Below are positions 11,686-22,560 of a stretch of 34,724 nt of DNA, in pieces. Under the pieces are notes generated by a model. It was given only the letters and a program-made list of their open reading frames with translations. It had not been told where the DNA came from and did not search any database. Location: NCBI GenBank assembly GCA_030141605.1, contig JAQGDQ010001021.1, positions 35,001 through 69,724 on the forward strand, in the 5' to 3' direction. This DNA is from Tubiluchus corallicola. Its lineage: Eukaryota > Priapulida > Priapulimorpha > Priapulimorphida > Tubiluchidae. Numbering within the stretch: position 1 is the first letter of the stretch; each line of letters begins with the position of its first letter. Made by a program: the position numbers and the translations under genes.

Positions 11686-12356
11686 GTATTTTGTAGAGCA
11701 AGCAATCAGCTAATTTACAAGTGGACAACAAAGTGACTGAACGCCTACAACAATCAGTCAATTCTACTAAGCATTTTAATTAAAATTACATCATCAATTA
11801 CACCTGGTTAAAACCTCTATATAACACACAACCTCTAGTCTACGTTTGAAATTTTATCCCAATCTCCGCAGGGAACTGTTTCCAATTTCTAAATTGAAAC
11901 CTCAGCAGCAACGCAATTATTTTACTCGGTGCAGTTATAAATCTGACTAATTAGAGATCTCAGAGGCTCAGGTGACCGTAAATATACCTTATCAGTTCCA
12001 GAGAATGACAATTTATTCCTCTCCTCCCAGGCTTCCTTCCCATAAACAACGCCAGTCCAATTTAACACAGTTTAAACTTGCGTCAATAAAACGTTATTGA
12101 ATTGATAACGGCCTGTTGAGCGCTTAATTCGACCGATTTCTGAAAATGCGCCATATTAGGCAATAATCTTTTACAGCTCTGGATAATATTCCAATAAAGC
12201 AGCAACAAGCGTATAGACTGCCGTTTGCAAAACTTTTGAGTGGGTTGGTGATAGCGCCTAGGATTGTTGCGAAATAGATCGAGCATAAAACAAGCAAAAG
12301 TGGGACAAACGTCTCCAATTTTTATAGATGTCTATATTCTCTACAACTGTAGAAGA
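11686..12356. other. No gene recognised
   Basis: Unique-looking sequence. Minus-strand frames at 12083-12318 overlap each other and carry no motif. Confidence 0.35.
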
Positions 12357-12778
12357 CAGGGATGAGAATGACCGTGTAGGCCATAAATAAGCTCAAAGTG
12401 GACAAAATATCAGTTACCTTGTTTGGTGCATAATTTAAAATACCCAACTATCAAGGACACATGATACCTAAAAATGTCTAAAAAACGCCTAAGTACTGGC
12501 CGCTCCTATGCAAAAGTATATAAAAACTGTCGGCAATTGACTCAAATAACTCCGCACAATTGATTCTATATTTTTATACATAGAGATATACACGTGGTTA
12601 CACCGATGTACGTGATGTAAACAAAGTGACGGCCTGCCAACTAGTGGTCAACGTGCGAAATAATGTACTGGGTCCGTAAAAACTTTCTCAACGAATTTGC
12701 ACGATTTACAAAAATGGCACTACTGGTCTTCCTAGTATCCACGGAATTCCGCGTATCCACGGAAAATTCTCATCCCTG
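12357..12778. mobile_element. hAT-like non-autonomous element (probable)
   Basis: The left end CAGGGATGAGAAT (12357-12369) is matched perfectly in inverted orientation at the right end (ATTCTCATCCCTG, 12766-12778). The right end continues inward with TTTTCCGTGGATACGC, and the left has ACCGTG at the equivalent place. CAGGG-type termini of this length fit hAT-family MITEs. I could not find a convincing 8-bp target duplication, so the superfamily call is tentative. 422 bp, no transposase. Confidence 0.6.
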
Positions 12779-12958
12779 AAAAGACCATTGGCGGCTACGA
12801 GTTTGAACTAGTGAAAGAAATGCCTTAGATTAGAAGTGAAGCTACTGAAGCATTGTCGGAAAATCCGTTTTAAACGAAGCCTGGCTTCTTTGGTGGCCTT
12901 ACAATATTATTTAGATCGTATGCTTCGTTCAGGCATGTGTAACCATGCATTTAGTTAA

Positions 12959-13182
12959 CCTTGCCTATAAAAAGGACGTGTCACCGCTGATCGGTGACCA
13001 CCTATTAGCAGGTACCACAAAAGGGTGGTCCCCTTTTTCTTGTTTTTTATATAAGCCAATATGTGAGATTATTCAAAGTGCTGTGAATTATGTGATTATT
13101 TTTGTTATGATTTGTAACTTAATTTGAAATGTAAAGTGTAACAGTTAAATTTGAATGTGACACTTCCTTTTTATAGGCAAGG
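12959..13182. mobile_element. TTAA-flanked MITE (piggyBac-like), 224 bp
   Basis: Inverted repeats of about 26 bases: the left reads CCTTGCCTATAAAAAGGACG then TGTCAC; the reverse complement of the right end (13157-13182) has one mismatch. It is flanked by TTAA on the left (12955-12958) and TTTA on the right (13183-13186), a one-base-decayed TTAA duplication. Inside the left arm are small hairpins (TCACCGCTGATCGGTGA). No coding capacity. Confidence 0.75.
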
Positions 13183-13186
13183 TTTA

Positions 13187-14120
13187 CCATCAGGCGAACA
13201 ACAATACATGACAACAATATAAACACGTAATTACATCGATAAAAAGACTCTTGAAACGAATTTTAAAAATCACACTTATTTGGTTCTAAATTAAGTTTTA
13301 AAGACGTTAAAACACAGTGCCAATAAAGATTCAATTAAGAGGGCGCCACTGTAATTATCAAGAAGTTATTGCCCACTAAGAGGAACTTCAGTTTCACATT
13401 GTTACAGTTATTAACTGTAAACTGTTCAAGCGGGCATCAATTCCAGCTGAAAACGTTCGCTGGCTGGACTTAATTACATAATATTGTATTTCCATTAATA
13501 TTTTATGATATTTTCCTGTCGGACAAAGCATTCAAGAGCGTAAAAAGAATTTCTGCTGTAGGTTTTTACCCGACTTGACACAAGGGGGCGCCAGCGGTCT
13601 TCTAAACACCTTCGCCAACATTTCGCGGAAGACGGCAGAACTAAGCGATGGTAAATAATGTATAAATCTCGAACAAAATTATGGCATTTAAGAAAAGCTG
13701 CTCCGCCATGTTTGCTGAGCATTCCACTTATCAGCCTCACCCCCGCGCCTAGAACAGCCAACCAGTTTTTCCACAGATTCCTACGCTGCCATGTCAGGTG
13801 CAGCCAGGTGTGCAATTATTCAGCCGAACTTATTTATTAATAATGTGGCGCCGCGTGCATTGTGACGTAGCCCTAGAGAGGAAGCTGAGGAATTCATACA
13901 GATGCGGGTAATGGATGGGCATCGTGAAGCATCAATAGTTAGAAAACCCACAGAAAAAGTGAGCTGCGTGGGGGGTGGGGGTAAGAACAGCACAAAAGTG
14001 ACAGGCTTGCAGGAAGCAGAGCACAGACTAAAAAGGTCTATGGGTTTTGACCAGAGATATAAAAATGTACAAAACGGTTCTTAGGCGGTCACATCCAAAG
14101 AACATTTTCTCTGCTAGTTG
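13187..14120. other. No gene recognised; possible regulatory DNA
   Basis: About 13490-13900 is comparatively GC-rich and non-repetitive. It has two closely spaced E-boxes (CAGGTGCAGCCAGGTG, 13796-13811), the type bound by Snail or bHLH factors. Open frames here have no domains. A role as intronic enhancer of the Eph gene is inference. Confidence 0.25.
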
Positions 14121-14340
14121 TGGATGATGACGATGACGACGATGATAGTAGTGATGATGATGATGATGACGATGACGGATGATGACGATTACAACGATGA
14201 CAATGATGATGGTGAGGACGACGATGACAATGATGATGGTGATGATGACGATGATAATGATGATGACGACCACGATGATAGTGATGATGACGGATGATGA
14301 TGACGACGATGATAATGATGACGACGATGACATTTAATCT
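14121..14340. repeat. (GAT/GAC)n microsatellite, copy 1
   Basis: GAT/GAC triplets followed by GACATTTAATCTCTAT. The same junction ends the array at 14849-15090, so the two are paralogous. On the minus strand the order is ATAGAGATTAAATGTC then (ATC)n, as expected for a LINE 3' end with its tail. Confidence 0.9.
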
Positions 14341-14848
14341 CTATAAATACACTGTAGCTTTATTTTTATTACACAAATGCGTCACTAGCGAGTTCCATTT
14401 TATATTATTTAAGACCCCCTGGGGTCATCAACACTGAAGTAGCCACTATTTTCAGAATGTTTTTCTGACCATCCAAAAGTGGATTCCACGATCCTCGTGA
14501 AATCTAAACTACACGCGTAGTGGAGCACAAGTTAAACAAACAGGCTGCTACTAAATGGCCCGGCCAACGCGTGTTTTCACTGTGGAATGTGATCACGTAC
14601 GCTCGATGAGACCAACTCACTTCTAATAGACTTCCAACAAATTTACTCCGCTTGATAAACAACAATAAACAGGGATCTCTCTCCCAAGTGGCGCACCGGC
14701 TCAGGTTGGGTTACATAATCCGCCGAGCGCAGCGCTGCAGTCCACTGAAGCCCTGAAGTTAAAAGAAGCCACAAACTCCGGGGTGCCCGTTTCTGAGTTC
14801 AGACAATAATAGTATATATATATATATATAGATGTATATATACAACGT
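14341..14848. other. No gene recognised
   Basis: Unique-looking sequence ending in an (AT)n tract at 14814-14830. No gene or repeat ends identified. Confidence 0.35.
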
Positions 14849-15100
14849 TGATGATGACGACGATGATAATGATGATGACGACGACGACGACGACGATGAT
14901 GATGATGATGATGGATGATGACGATGACAATGATGATGATGATGGATGATCGCGATGATGAGGACGACAATAACAATGATGATGGTGATGATGAAGATGA
15001 TGGATGATGATGGCGGTGACGACGATGATAACGATGATAACGATGGTGATAATGTTGACGATGACAATAATGATGACGATGATGACATTTAATCTCTATT
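14849..15100. repeat. (GAT/GAC)n microsatellite, copy 2
   Basis: GAT/GAC triplets ending in GACATTTAATCTCTATTAAT, matching the end of copy 1. An AATAGTATATATATATATATA tract occurs on both sides (about 14806 and 15119). Confidence 0.9.
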
Positions 15101-15196
15101 AATATGTGTATATATATATAATAGTATATATATATATATACTATTATATCAAGATACAGTGCAGAATTATCAGCCTGCAAATAGAGACCTTACATG

Positions 15197-15482
<286 letters not shown>

Positions 15483-15971
15483 TACATGTATATGTAAACA
15501 CATGTTAGATATATATGTTAACACATGTTAGACACTCATACGAGGAAAACCCGGCAAAACGATATCAGCAGTTTCGCGAAAAGGAAAACGATCCTTAACC
15601 TTCGAAATCCACGCAACACTTTGCCTACATAGATTGAGTTTTAATGCTCTTTCTCACGCGGGGAATAGCTAGACTGGGAGATGTTTTAGCAGAAGAGATA
15701 AAATCGCCCAAGCGGCGAAAAACGTGTTAGTTATCAGACGAAAAATCAACAACAGCCATTTTAAAAGCGCTGTTTTCTGCATTAAGGCGGGCACCGAGAG
15801 AAATAGTTTTTCGGGCATCTACTAGCTGGATGCCTTGCGTCCTTTAATCTTGTCCTTAACACAATATTTACAAGTACAGCAAATGATAGAGCGATTCAGT
15901 TGAAATTTCGCAATAATTGTTTATCCTGCGCCGAAAACGAATGTAAATTTAGAAGTTTCCAACTCTTGTTA

Positions 15972-16522
15972 NNNNNNNNNNNNNNNNNNNNNNNNNNNNN
16001 NNNNNNNNNNNNNNNNNNNNNNNNNNNNNNNNNNNNNNNNNNNNNNNNNNNNNNNNNNNNNNNNNNNNNNNNNNNNNNNNNNNNNNNNNNNNNNNNNNNN
16101 NNNNNNNNNNNNNNNNNNNNNNNNNNNNNNNNNNNNNNNNNNNNNNNNNNNNNNNNNNNNNNNNNNNNNNNNNNNNNNNNNNNNNNNNNNNNNNNNNNNN
16201 NNNNNNNNNNNNNNNNNNNNNNNNNNNNNNNNNNNNNNNNNNNNNNNNNNNNNNNNNNNNNNNNNNNNNNNNNNNNNNNNNNNNNNNNNNNNNNNNNNNN
16301 NNNNNNNNNNNNNNNNNNNNNNNNNNNNNNNNNNNNNNNNNNNNNNNNNNNNNNNNNNNNNNNNNNNNNNNNNNNNNNNNNNNNNNNNNNNNNNNNNNNN
16401 NNNNNNNNNNNNNNNNNNNNNNNNNNNNNNNNNNNNNNNNNNNNNNNNNNNNNNNNNNNNNNNNNNNNNNNNNNNNNNNNNNNNNNNNNNNNNNNNNNNN
16501 NNNNNNNNNNNNNNNNNNNNNN
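15972..16522. other. Assembly gap (551 N)
   Basis: Unknown bases. It starts 67 bp downstream (minus-strand sense) of Eph exon 2 and could hide part of intron 2 or, less likely, exon 3. Open frames of X residues across it are meaningless. Confidence 1.
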
Positions 16523-16589
16523 TGCTTGAAACATGAGACAGTTAAATCAAGTTTAATGCATAAATAGTGCAATTATCTTTGCTACTCAC

Positions 16590-16675
16590 CCCCTGACTTG
16601 TGTCGTCTGGGTCAGTCCTGGGATTGTGGCGCGTCCATCCCAAAGTCGAATCTTTGGTAGTGTCCAGTAACACGA
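16590..16675 (-). CDS. Eph: Eph receptor tyrosine kinase, exon 2 (start of ephrin-binding domain)
   Basis: On the minus strand a pyrimidine-rich acceptor (TTCATTATTTGTTTCAG, 16676-16692) precedes 86 coding bases that end at a strong donor (GTGAGT, 16584-16589). The frame that joins exon 1 reads V, VLLDTTKDSTLGWTRHNP, then RTDPDDTSQG, with no stop. Eph receptors are transmembrane tyrosine kinases that bind ephrins on neighbouring cells; their mature N-terminus carries (E/V)VxLLD(T/S)...LGWT, beta-strand 1 of the ligand-binding domain, which this matches. The exon starts in phase 1 and ends in phase 0 directly before the expected Trp of the next exon, the layout I recall for vertebrate exon 2 (about 65 bp). 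The extra residues between GWT and the end make it longer, as in invertebrate Ephs. Exon 3 is not found downstream. Another protein family is unlikely. Confidence 0.87.
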
Positions 16676-17626
16676 CTGAAACAAATAATGAACCATTAAC
16701 TACTGAACTAACGAATTACCGCATTAATTAAATAGTTAAAATGAATTAATTGCTAAGTAACAGAGTGGGTGTTCTGCATTAGTATTGATGTAGGGGGTAA
16801 TAAAACTCATTTTACCATGACACTTACGTGATTATACACTTTCAAACTAGGAAACACGTCCCCAGCGAGTAATAAAACTGTATTTATTGCAAACAGTACC
16901 AGTGCAGGTTTAAACGTAACAATGTAATTTTAAAAATTGAAAAAACAAAACGGACGCTACAGCCCAAACCGTCAGCTCCTATAAAAGCAACCTAAAAGAT
17001 GCCCGCTTCAAAATTACACTCGAACAAATTATACAAGTGATAAAATTGTGCTAAATAGTGACTTTATAAAACCGAAACTGAAATCTTTAAGTGGCGTTAA
17101 ATCCTAAATAATGTTTGTTATGCACATACACGTTTCCCTACCTGTTAAATTTGGTCTTCCCCTTTAACTGTCATCAGTCATGTGGCCAGGTAGACATTAC
17201 CTGACATGCAATTCAAAAAGATATGATGTGAATGTTGTAGTTGATTTCTATTGTTTTTTTGCAAGTTATAAGTGCCAAAACTCAGAGAGATCACAAGTAG
17301 GTGTCTAATTATCTTTATTGAACTTCTTTATACAATTAGTGCTATTTCGCTGTTATTTTTTTGTATAATTATAGACAAAAATCTCACGTAACCTAATTTA
17401 GTAATTTACCTGTATCAAACTTATGTTTTCCGCTAAAAACATATTGCTGTAATTTATTGTTACAGATAAAACGACAATTGCTGCATATTAAACATATATG
17501 GATGTTCTGGAGTTTAAATGTAGTACAATGTTGCATCGAAATACATAAACCTCTTGCTCTTATGACAATATTCAGCGTTTTTGTTTACTTAAATTAATCT
17601 CTCAGCGTCTATCGTTTTATTGTGTA

Positions 17627-18109
17627 CCGTATTTTCCCGTGTATAAGAGACCCTTTTTTGCTCAGAATTTTCACTTTAAAAATAGGGGGTCTCTTATACA
17701 TGGGAGTAAGTCTTTTCAATAAGATGCATAAATTGTGACACTAATGATTTTAAAGAAATAAGTGCTCTACAACTGTTTTATTTCGAATAATTATAGTTTC
17801 CTTTCAATAAATCTTCTCCATGGCTAAATTCTAATGATAAAATTAATGTACCGGGTAAGTTATTATTTTTTTAAATGTCAAAAGAGGACAATGCCATTTT
17901 TGAGCAGAGTGACTCCTCTGATGATGAACTGGCTGGAATTGCTGAAGGTCTGACTCCAGTTGATATTTTTGATGAGAGTGATGAGGAATTTAATGATTTC
18001 TATGATGAATAAAGTTATTCATTACCAAAAAACTTTTTTCCAGAATTTTTGCCTAAAAATTGAAGGGGTCTCTTATACACAAGGGTCTCTTATACATGGG
18101 AAAATACGG
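17627..18109 (+). mobile_element. pogo/Tc1-mariner-like non-autonomous element
   Basis: TA-flanked (17625-17626 and 18110-18111). The termini CCGTATTTTCCCGTGTATAA and, inverted, CCGTATTTTCCCATGTATAA differ at one of 20 positions and run on into GAGACCC. At the right end GGGTCTCTTATACA occurs twice in succession (about 18066 and 18083); a third copy in the left arm (17684) is in the same orientation, forming a foldback with the left TIR. Internal sequence keeps only the transposase C-terminus (17875-18012). 483 bp, inside Eph intron 1. Confidence 0.8.
17875..18012 (+). pseudogene. Residual acidic C-terminus of a pogo/Jerky-type transposase
   Basis: A 45-codon frame starts at ATG 17875 directly after a stop codon and ends TAA at 18010-18012. 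It includes QSDSSDDELAGI and VDIFDESDEEFNDF: strongly acidic and Ser/Asp-rich, with no basic DNA-binding or DDE catalytic part. Tigger/pogo-family transposases often end in a similar acidic DSDEEF tail, and its place just before the right TIR agrees. It is a deletion remnant; independent expression as a peptide is not supported. Confidence 0.6.
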
Positions 18110-18110
18110 T

Positions 18111-18190
18111 ATATTTATTTTGTAAATTTCTTTGCTATTCGTTATCATGTATATTTATTATGTAAATTTCTTTGCTATTCGTTATCATGT
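18111..18190. repeat. 40-bp tandem duplication
   Basis: Two adjacent 40-base units (18111-18150 and 18151-18190) both contain GTAAATTTCTTTGCTATTCG and TTATCATGT. They differ at one position. They abut the right flank of the pogo-like element. Confidence 0.9.
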
Positions 18191-18382
18191 ATATATATAT
18201 ATTTAATTTAGTTCTCAATAAATGCGCAGTGCGAAAAGTTTTAGTCAATTGTAACTAATTTGGTTTTAAGTGTTAGTTTGAATGTGTAGGCCTGTTAGCA
18301 ATGACTCTATTGGTTTTATCAGTTCTTATAAGTTGGTTACAAGTAAATATGATTTTAACTTCAAGCATAAATTGTATGTAAC

Positions 18383-18823
18383 TAGGTTTATCATACGTCC
18401 GGGTTTCCCCGGACACGTCCTCTTTTTGGGCCTCTGTCCGGGCGGGTGTTCAAAAAATCTGCAATTTGTCCGGGTTTTGCTTCAATTCGGACGTTGCCAA
18501 CTGCAGAGGCGTACGATATTACGAGACAAAGAAAAGCTCGTTAATTTTCAATACAAGATGTTGCTAATATCTAAAAATACGATTCCTGAGAGCCAAAATG
18601 TTTCTGAGAGCCAAGAAGAAGCAGGCGACTGACAGTTACAGTGCGTTAATGTTTTTTGCAGTATAGCCATTTGGTATTGCTATTAGAATACATGTAGGCC
18701 TATTTGTATAATTTCCATTTTATTTTGCATTATTTTAATAGACCCTAGACTGGTCATTTTTGCCTACTTACAAGTGTAGGAAAAAGTATCCTCTTTTTCA
18801 ACTCAGACAATATGGTAACCCTA
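18383..18823 (+). mobile_element. hAT-like MITE with 8-bp target duplication
   Basis: Ends are TAGGTTTATCATACGTCCGG (left) and, inverted, TAGGGTTACCATATTGTCTG (right). Subterminal AGAGGATA/CCTCTTTTT blocks also pair. Flanks are TATGTAAC (18375-18382) and TATGTAGC (18824-18831), an 8-bp duplication with one change, the hAT signature. The left arm holds a GC-rich palindromic segment (GTCCGGGTTTCCCCGGAC). The 116-codon frame 18282-18632 crosses the element border and is chance. 441 bp, in Eph intron 1. Confidence 0.75.
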
Positions 18824-18831
18824 TATGTAGC

Positions 18832-19725
18832 AAGTTTTATAGCAATACAGAGTATTAATAATAATAAATAAACAGGTAACTAATAAGTAACAAACCAAAC
18901 CAATGCCTCACAACGCTATGAATCCATTTTCTAATCTCAGAGACCTTACTTAAACTGGAAATGTTATTAAAACGAGGCCTAGCTAAGAGAAAATAAGTAT
19001 CTTTATTTATCACCTTTTTTACAAGAAAACACAGAGCATGAAACGATAATATGATACAAAGTGACAAGATTATTAAATGAATAAATTATCTGAGTTAATG
19101 ACATTCGAGTGATTGGTGAAGAACTAAAAGTTACCAAAGTCAACCACCCTAAAAACAACCATGCAAAAAACAAGACAATTCAGCGAAATTCAAAATCGAC
19201 TGACAATGCCGGCAGTAATCTGACTGTTTTTATTGCAGGAAAATGGCCGCTTTGAAGTGCAAACGGGAGGCTATTTAATTCTCCATTACAAGTAATGCAA
19301 TTCCTGTTGGCGTATTCGCCCCAAGTGAGTCGCGGTCGCATCTAACACAAACGCCTGCTTAATCCTCTGTGTACAGTCGTGGAACGCTGCAAAATAATGC
19401 ACATGGGACAGCTCGGCGAGGTGGGAGAGAGCAAGCTTGGCATTCTTGCGCTAATGTCAAGAATGGCAGCGCTTGCGTCCGTGGAAGTGGAAAACAATAG
19501 GCGCTCAACCTGTTGTTGACAAAGCTTTTGTCGTTTATTATGTAGGTACAGTAGCTGTTAAGCAGACAATAATATACAGCAAGCTATCACGGCGGTGTGA
19601 ATAACCAAATGCACCATCAATACTTCATTAAAACCAATTTTAGGTTACTCGCGAAGTAACCGTTTGGGTTTGTATTTTCTACACCGTTAAATTGAAAAAA
19701 GTTAAAATTGAAAACGGTTTGTTAA
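18832..19725. other. No gene recognised
   Basis: About 19190-19500 is less AT-rich and non-repetitive. It lies in Eph intron 1 and could be regulatory. A plus-strand segment 19240-19322 has splice-like borders but no recognisable product. Confidence 0.3.
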
Positions 19726-20187
19726 CCCTTTCATGCCCGTTGTATCCCTTGGGATACGAGGATATTTTCTGCCTTTAAAATTAATAAAATTTTAAAACCG
19801 ACAGTTATTTGATCTGTTAATAGTTATTTTGATTTATGCCAATAACAATAGACTAAAAATGGTGATAAAATGGCAAACTAGAAAATCTACATAGCATAAA
19901 AAAATGTTCAAGCTGCAGTACTTTAGAGACGACTTCGTACAGATCAGCATTGCATGCATGCTAAATGTCTTAAATACTTTAAAATATTATCAGCAGTTGG
20001 ATACACATCAGCACATTTTATGCTTCCATTGAATCCCAATGTATCCCGTGGGATACAGGCTATATTTAGCACGCGGGCACAGGTAGAAAAAAATAATTAT
20101 TATGTGTAAACAAGATGGACATACTGAACGAAAGTACCAAGCCAAAAATTTTTGTCTTATTAAAAAAATAATTTGGGACTGAAAGGG
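19726..20187. mobile_element. piggyBac-type MITE, 462 bp
   Basis: Exact TTAA duplications flank it (19722-19725 and 20188-20191). Termini are CCCTTTCATGCCC and, inverted, CCCTTTCAGTCCC. A palindrome GTATCCCNTGGGATAC occurs once near the left end (19742-19757) and once farther right (20041-20056). TTAA targets with CCC-initial inverted repeats are the hallmark of piggyBac. No transposase is present. Inside Eph intron 1. Confidence 0.85.
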
Positions 20188-20496
20188 TTAATGTTCACGT
20201 TACAGGTTTCAGAATTTAGATTATTATAAACCTCCGTAGGTTTATTTCGCTGTTTGTTGGTGCGAATGCTGAACTGATAAATTCAGAAAATTGAAAGCAC
20301 ACCGCAATGCAAAAACTGATAATCAAGCAAGCAGCTATTAACAACGTAAAATATTCATGTTAATTTAAACGATTTCACAAAGGTAACAGATGTAAGCTTG
20401 ATTTTTCAACTTTTGCACAGCTTTGTATTTTCAATGCGAATTTCGATTTTTAAGTAATTTCTAGGTAGTACAAACGAATTTAAACTAGTTCACACT
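20188..20496. other. No gene recognised; small hairpin
   Basis: AAACCTCCGTAGGTTT at about 20229-20244 can form a 6-bp hairpin. Otherwise plain AT-rich intron sequence. Confidence 0.35.
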
Positions 20497-20905
20497 AGTC
20501 TTGATAACCACCTACTGTTCCTGTGTGACACAACAGTCACAACTTTGTGTTCCTTTTGAGTAGAATCCAGAGCGTTTCGTCATCTCATGAGCCGAATCTC
20601 CACAAGCCACTCTTCCTACCCTTTTGAACTTTCTTTTATCCATCACTTCTCTCCTTACTTTGCACAACTCTTTTTTTAAATTGCCTAAATACCTTCAGTT
20701 TTTTCTTTTCTCATTATTTGGACGTGTTTATAATGGTGCAAGCACCTAACAAGTTTTACTTCTAGTTCTTGCCATTTATTATATGCACGCTGCCATATAA
20801 TCATTATTATTAACATCTATTTCTTCCCAGTGTTTCTTGATATTGTATTTGTATTTACACTTCAAAATAAATTTATTATTATTATCATTATCATTATTGT
20901 TGTTG
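20497..20905 (+). mobile_element. LINE family L2nd: 3' UTR copy with (TTA)n tail
   Basis: About 390 bases are closely similar to 26790-27180, with shared CTACTGTTCCTGTGTGACAC and TTTATCCATCACTTCTCTCC. Both end in AATAAATTTATTATTAT; here the tail extends as mixed ATT/GTT triplets to about 20922. The partner copy has an ORF2 C-terminus upstream; this one is cut before the stop codon, so it is a shorter 5' truncation. 'L2nd' is only a label for the second LINE family in this window. Confidence 0.8.
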
Positions 20906-20922
20906 TTGTTATTATTATTATT

Positions 20923-21246
20923 TACGAAGACTAATTTTATCTTGCGTTACCGGTTCATCAACGCAAAAAATCAATCCAATACTAGACGCGATGTCATCAT
21001 TTATGAAATAATATTGACATTCAAACGGGTGTTCGAGAATAAATTTACAAAGTTTGCTTTAACTTAACGCAAACATGCGTCCAACAGTAGAAGAGTTGTA
21101 TTGACATACTACTGCTAACTACGTACACTTCTTCATAAACAAAAGAATATTGAATTTTTCATTGACTTGCGTACGCTTGTGTGTACACACTGAATTAGCT
21201 GCAGCATGCAAACCAGGGAGAGTCTTTTACGGCTAGAGTTAAGGTC
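20923..21246. other. No gene recognised
   Basis: Plain sequence between a LINE tail and a tandem array; nothing to assign. Confidence 0.4.
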
Positions 21247-21785
21247 TAGGTATGCCTTAGAAATTGTCCACTGTCATAGTACAGTGTTATTTATAATTGA
21301 AGAGAGATAGGTATGCCTCAGAAATTGTCCACTGTCATAGTACAGTGTTATTTATAACTGAAGAGACATAGGTATGCCTCAGAAATTGTCCACTGTCATA
21401 GTGCAGTGTTATTTATAACTGAAGAGAGATAGGCATGCCTCAGAAATTGTCCACTGTTTATTTATAACTGAAGAGAGATAGGTATGCCTCAGAAATCGTC
21501 CACTGTGATAGTAAAGTGTTATTTATAACAGAAGAAGGATAGGTATGCCTCAGAAATTGTCCACTGTCATAGTGCAGTGTTATTTATAACTGAAGAAAGA
21601 TAGGTATGCCTCAGAAATTGTCCACTGTCATAGTGCAGTGTTATTTATAACTGAAGAAAGATAGGTATGCCTCAGAAATTGTCCACTGTGATAGTAAAGT
21701 GTTATTTATGACAGAAGAGAGATAGGTATGCCTCAGAAATCGACCACTGTCATAGTACAGTGTTCTTTATAACAGAAAAGATATC
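21247..21785. repeat. 61-bp tandem array, nine units, with internal hairpin
   Basis: Units contain GGTATGCCTCAGAAATTGTC then CACTGTCATAGTACAGTG and TTATTTATAACTGAAGAGAG. CACTG...CAGTG forms a short stem in most units. The fourth unit is 13 bases short because the segment between CACTG and TTATTTAT is deleted, removing its hairpin. Lies in Eph intron 1. Confidence 0.93.
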
Positions 21786-21849
21786 TTTTAACTTTGCACG
21801 GCAGATCAGTTAAAGGAGAGAGGCGCATCAAATTTTAAGATATTATTTT

Positions 21850-22120
21850 GTAAGATAAAGGAAGACAGGATGATTTTTCATACACCACCCCATTTTCACT
21901 ACTCTATATTTGCACTTCAGTACTCTTTGTTTAACATCACTGTAAGAAATGTTATATGCACAAATAAGAAAAGCTAATTACAGAATCCATAAATGTAATA
22001 TTGTAGAATTCACTCTGTATAGTGTCTATGTAAAATTGTATAATGTTAGTACAGATATTTTTGCCTGCAATAATGCTAATAAAGACTTATCATCATCATC
22101 ATCATCATCATCATCATCTG
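21850..22120 (+). mobile_element. R1 stub followed by a LINE 3' end with (TCA)n tail
   Basis: 21857-21898 repeats the left end of family R1 (GGAAGACAGGATGATTTTTC, then CACCCCATTTTCA). From about 21906 the sequence changes to AT-rich 3' UTR ending GCTAATAAAGACTTA and (TCA)n at 22089-22119. AATAAAGA-x-TT plus a trinucleotide tail is shared in form with the other LINE ends here. The 68-codon frame over it is chance. Confidence 0.6.
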
Positions 22121-22320
22121 GACAAATTATAGATCTCGCAAACAAAAACTTTTAAATGGCTGACGAATGTGATTATCAGCCCTGACAAACTTTACTTTCA
22201 CTATTCTTCAGGCAAGGAAACTTCTACTACAGAGGTCAATACATTTATCAACACAAGGCGATGGATTTGTCAAAAGTGTCAACCGAATGGGTAATTTATC
22301 TGTCTCAGAACGGACAGTTT

Positions 22321-22560
22321 AGTAATTACCTACTAAAACATCCAGACAAGTGTGGTATACAGTAAGTAAAATTGTACTGGGGTGCAGTGCTTTTAAAGTC
22401 AATTTTAATTGCAATATATTATGCCTTTTTATCAATTTCTGGAATAGTAATTACCTACTAAAACATCCAAACAAGTGGGGTATACAGTAAGTAAAATTGT
22501 ACTGGGTTGCAGTGCTTTTAAAGTCAATTTTAATTGCAATATATTATGCCTTTTTATTAC
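22321..22560. repeat. 125-bp tandem duplication
   Basis: AGTAATTACCTACTAAAACA starts at 22321 and again at 22446. The units share GGTATACAGTAAGTAAAATT and TTTTAATTGCAATATATTAT and differ at only a few bases, so it is recent. Confidence 0.92.

Noticed and set aside
11006-11761. Poly-Tyr/His/Thr, poly-Val and Ser-Gly frames
   Set aside because: Frames of the compound trinucleotide repeat.
13495-13815. 106-codon minus frame
   Set aside because: No domain, no splice support, and does not resemble any Eph segment.
14028-15180. Ser/His/Ile-rich minus frames
   Set aside because: Translations of GAT/GAC microsatellites.
15896-16572. Three ~210-codon open frames
   Set aside because: They consist of N bases in the assembly gap.
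18282-18632. 116-codon open frame
   Set aside because: Crosses the left border of the hAT-like element and translates its palindromic arm; no domain.
19240-19322. Exon-like plus-strand segment (TTTTTATTGCAG acceptor, GTGAGT donor)
   Set aside because: The longest frame stops after 18 codons, no recognisable product, and it lies on the opposite strand inside Eph intron 1.
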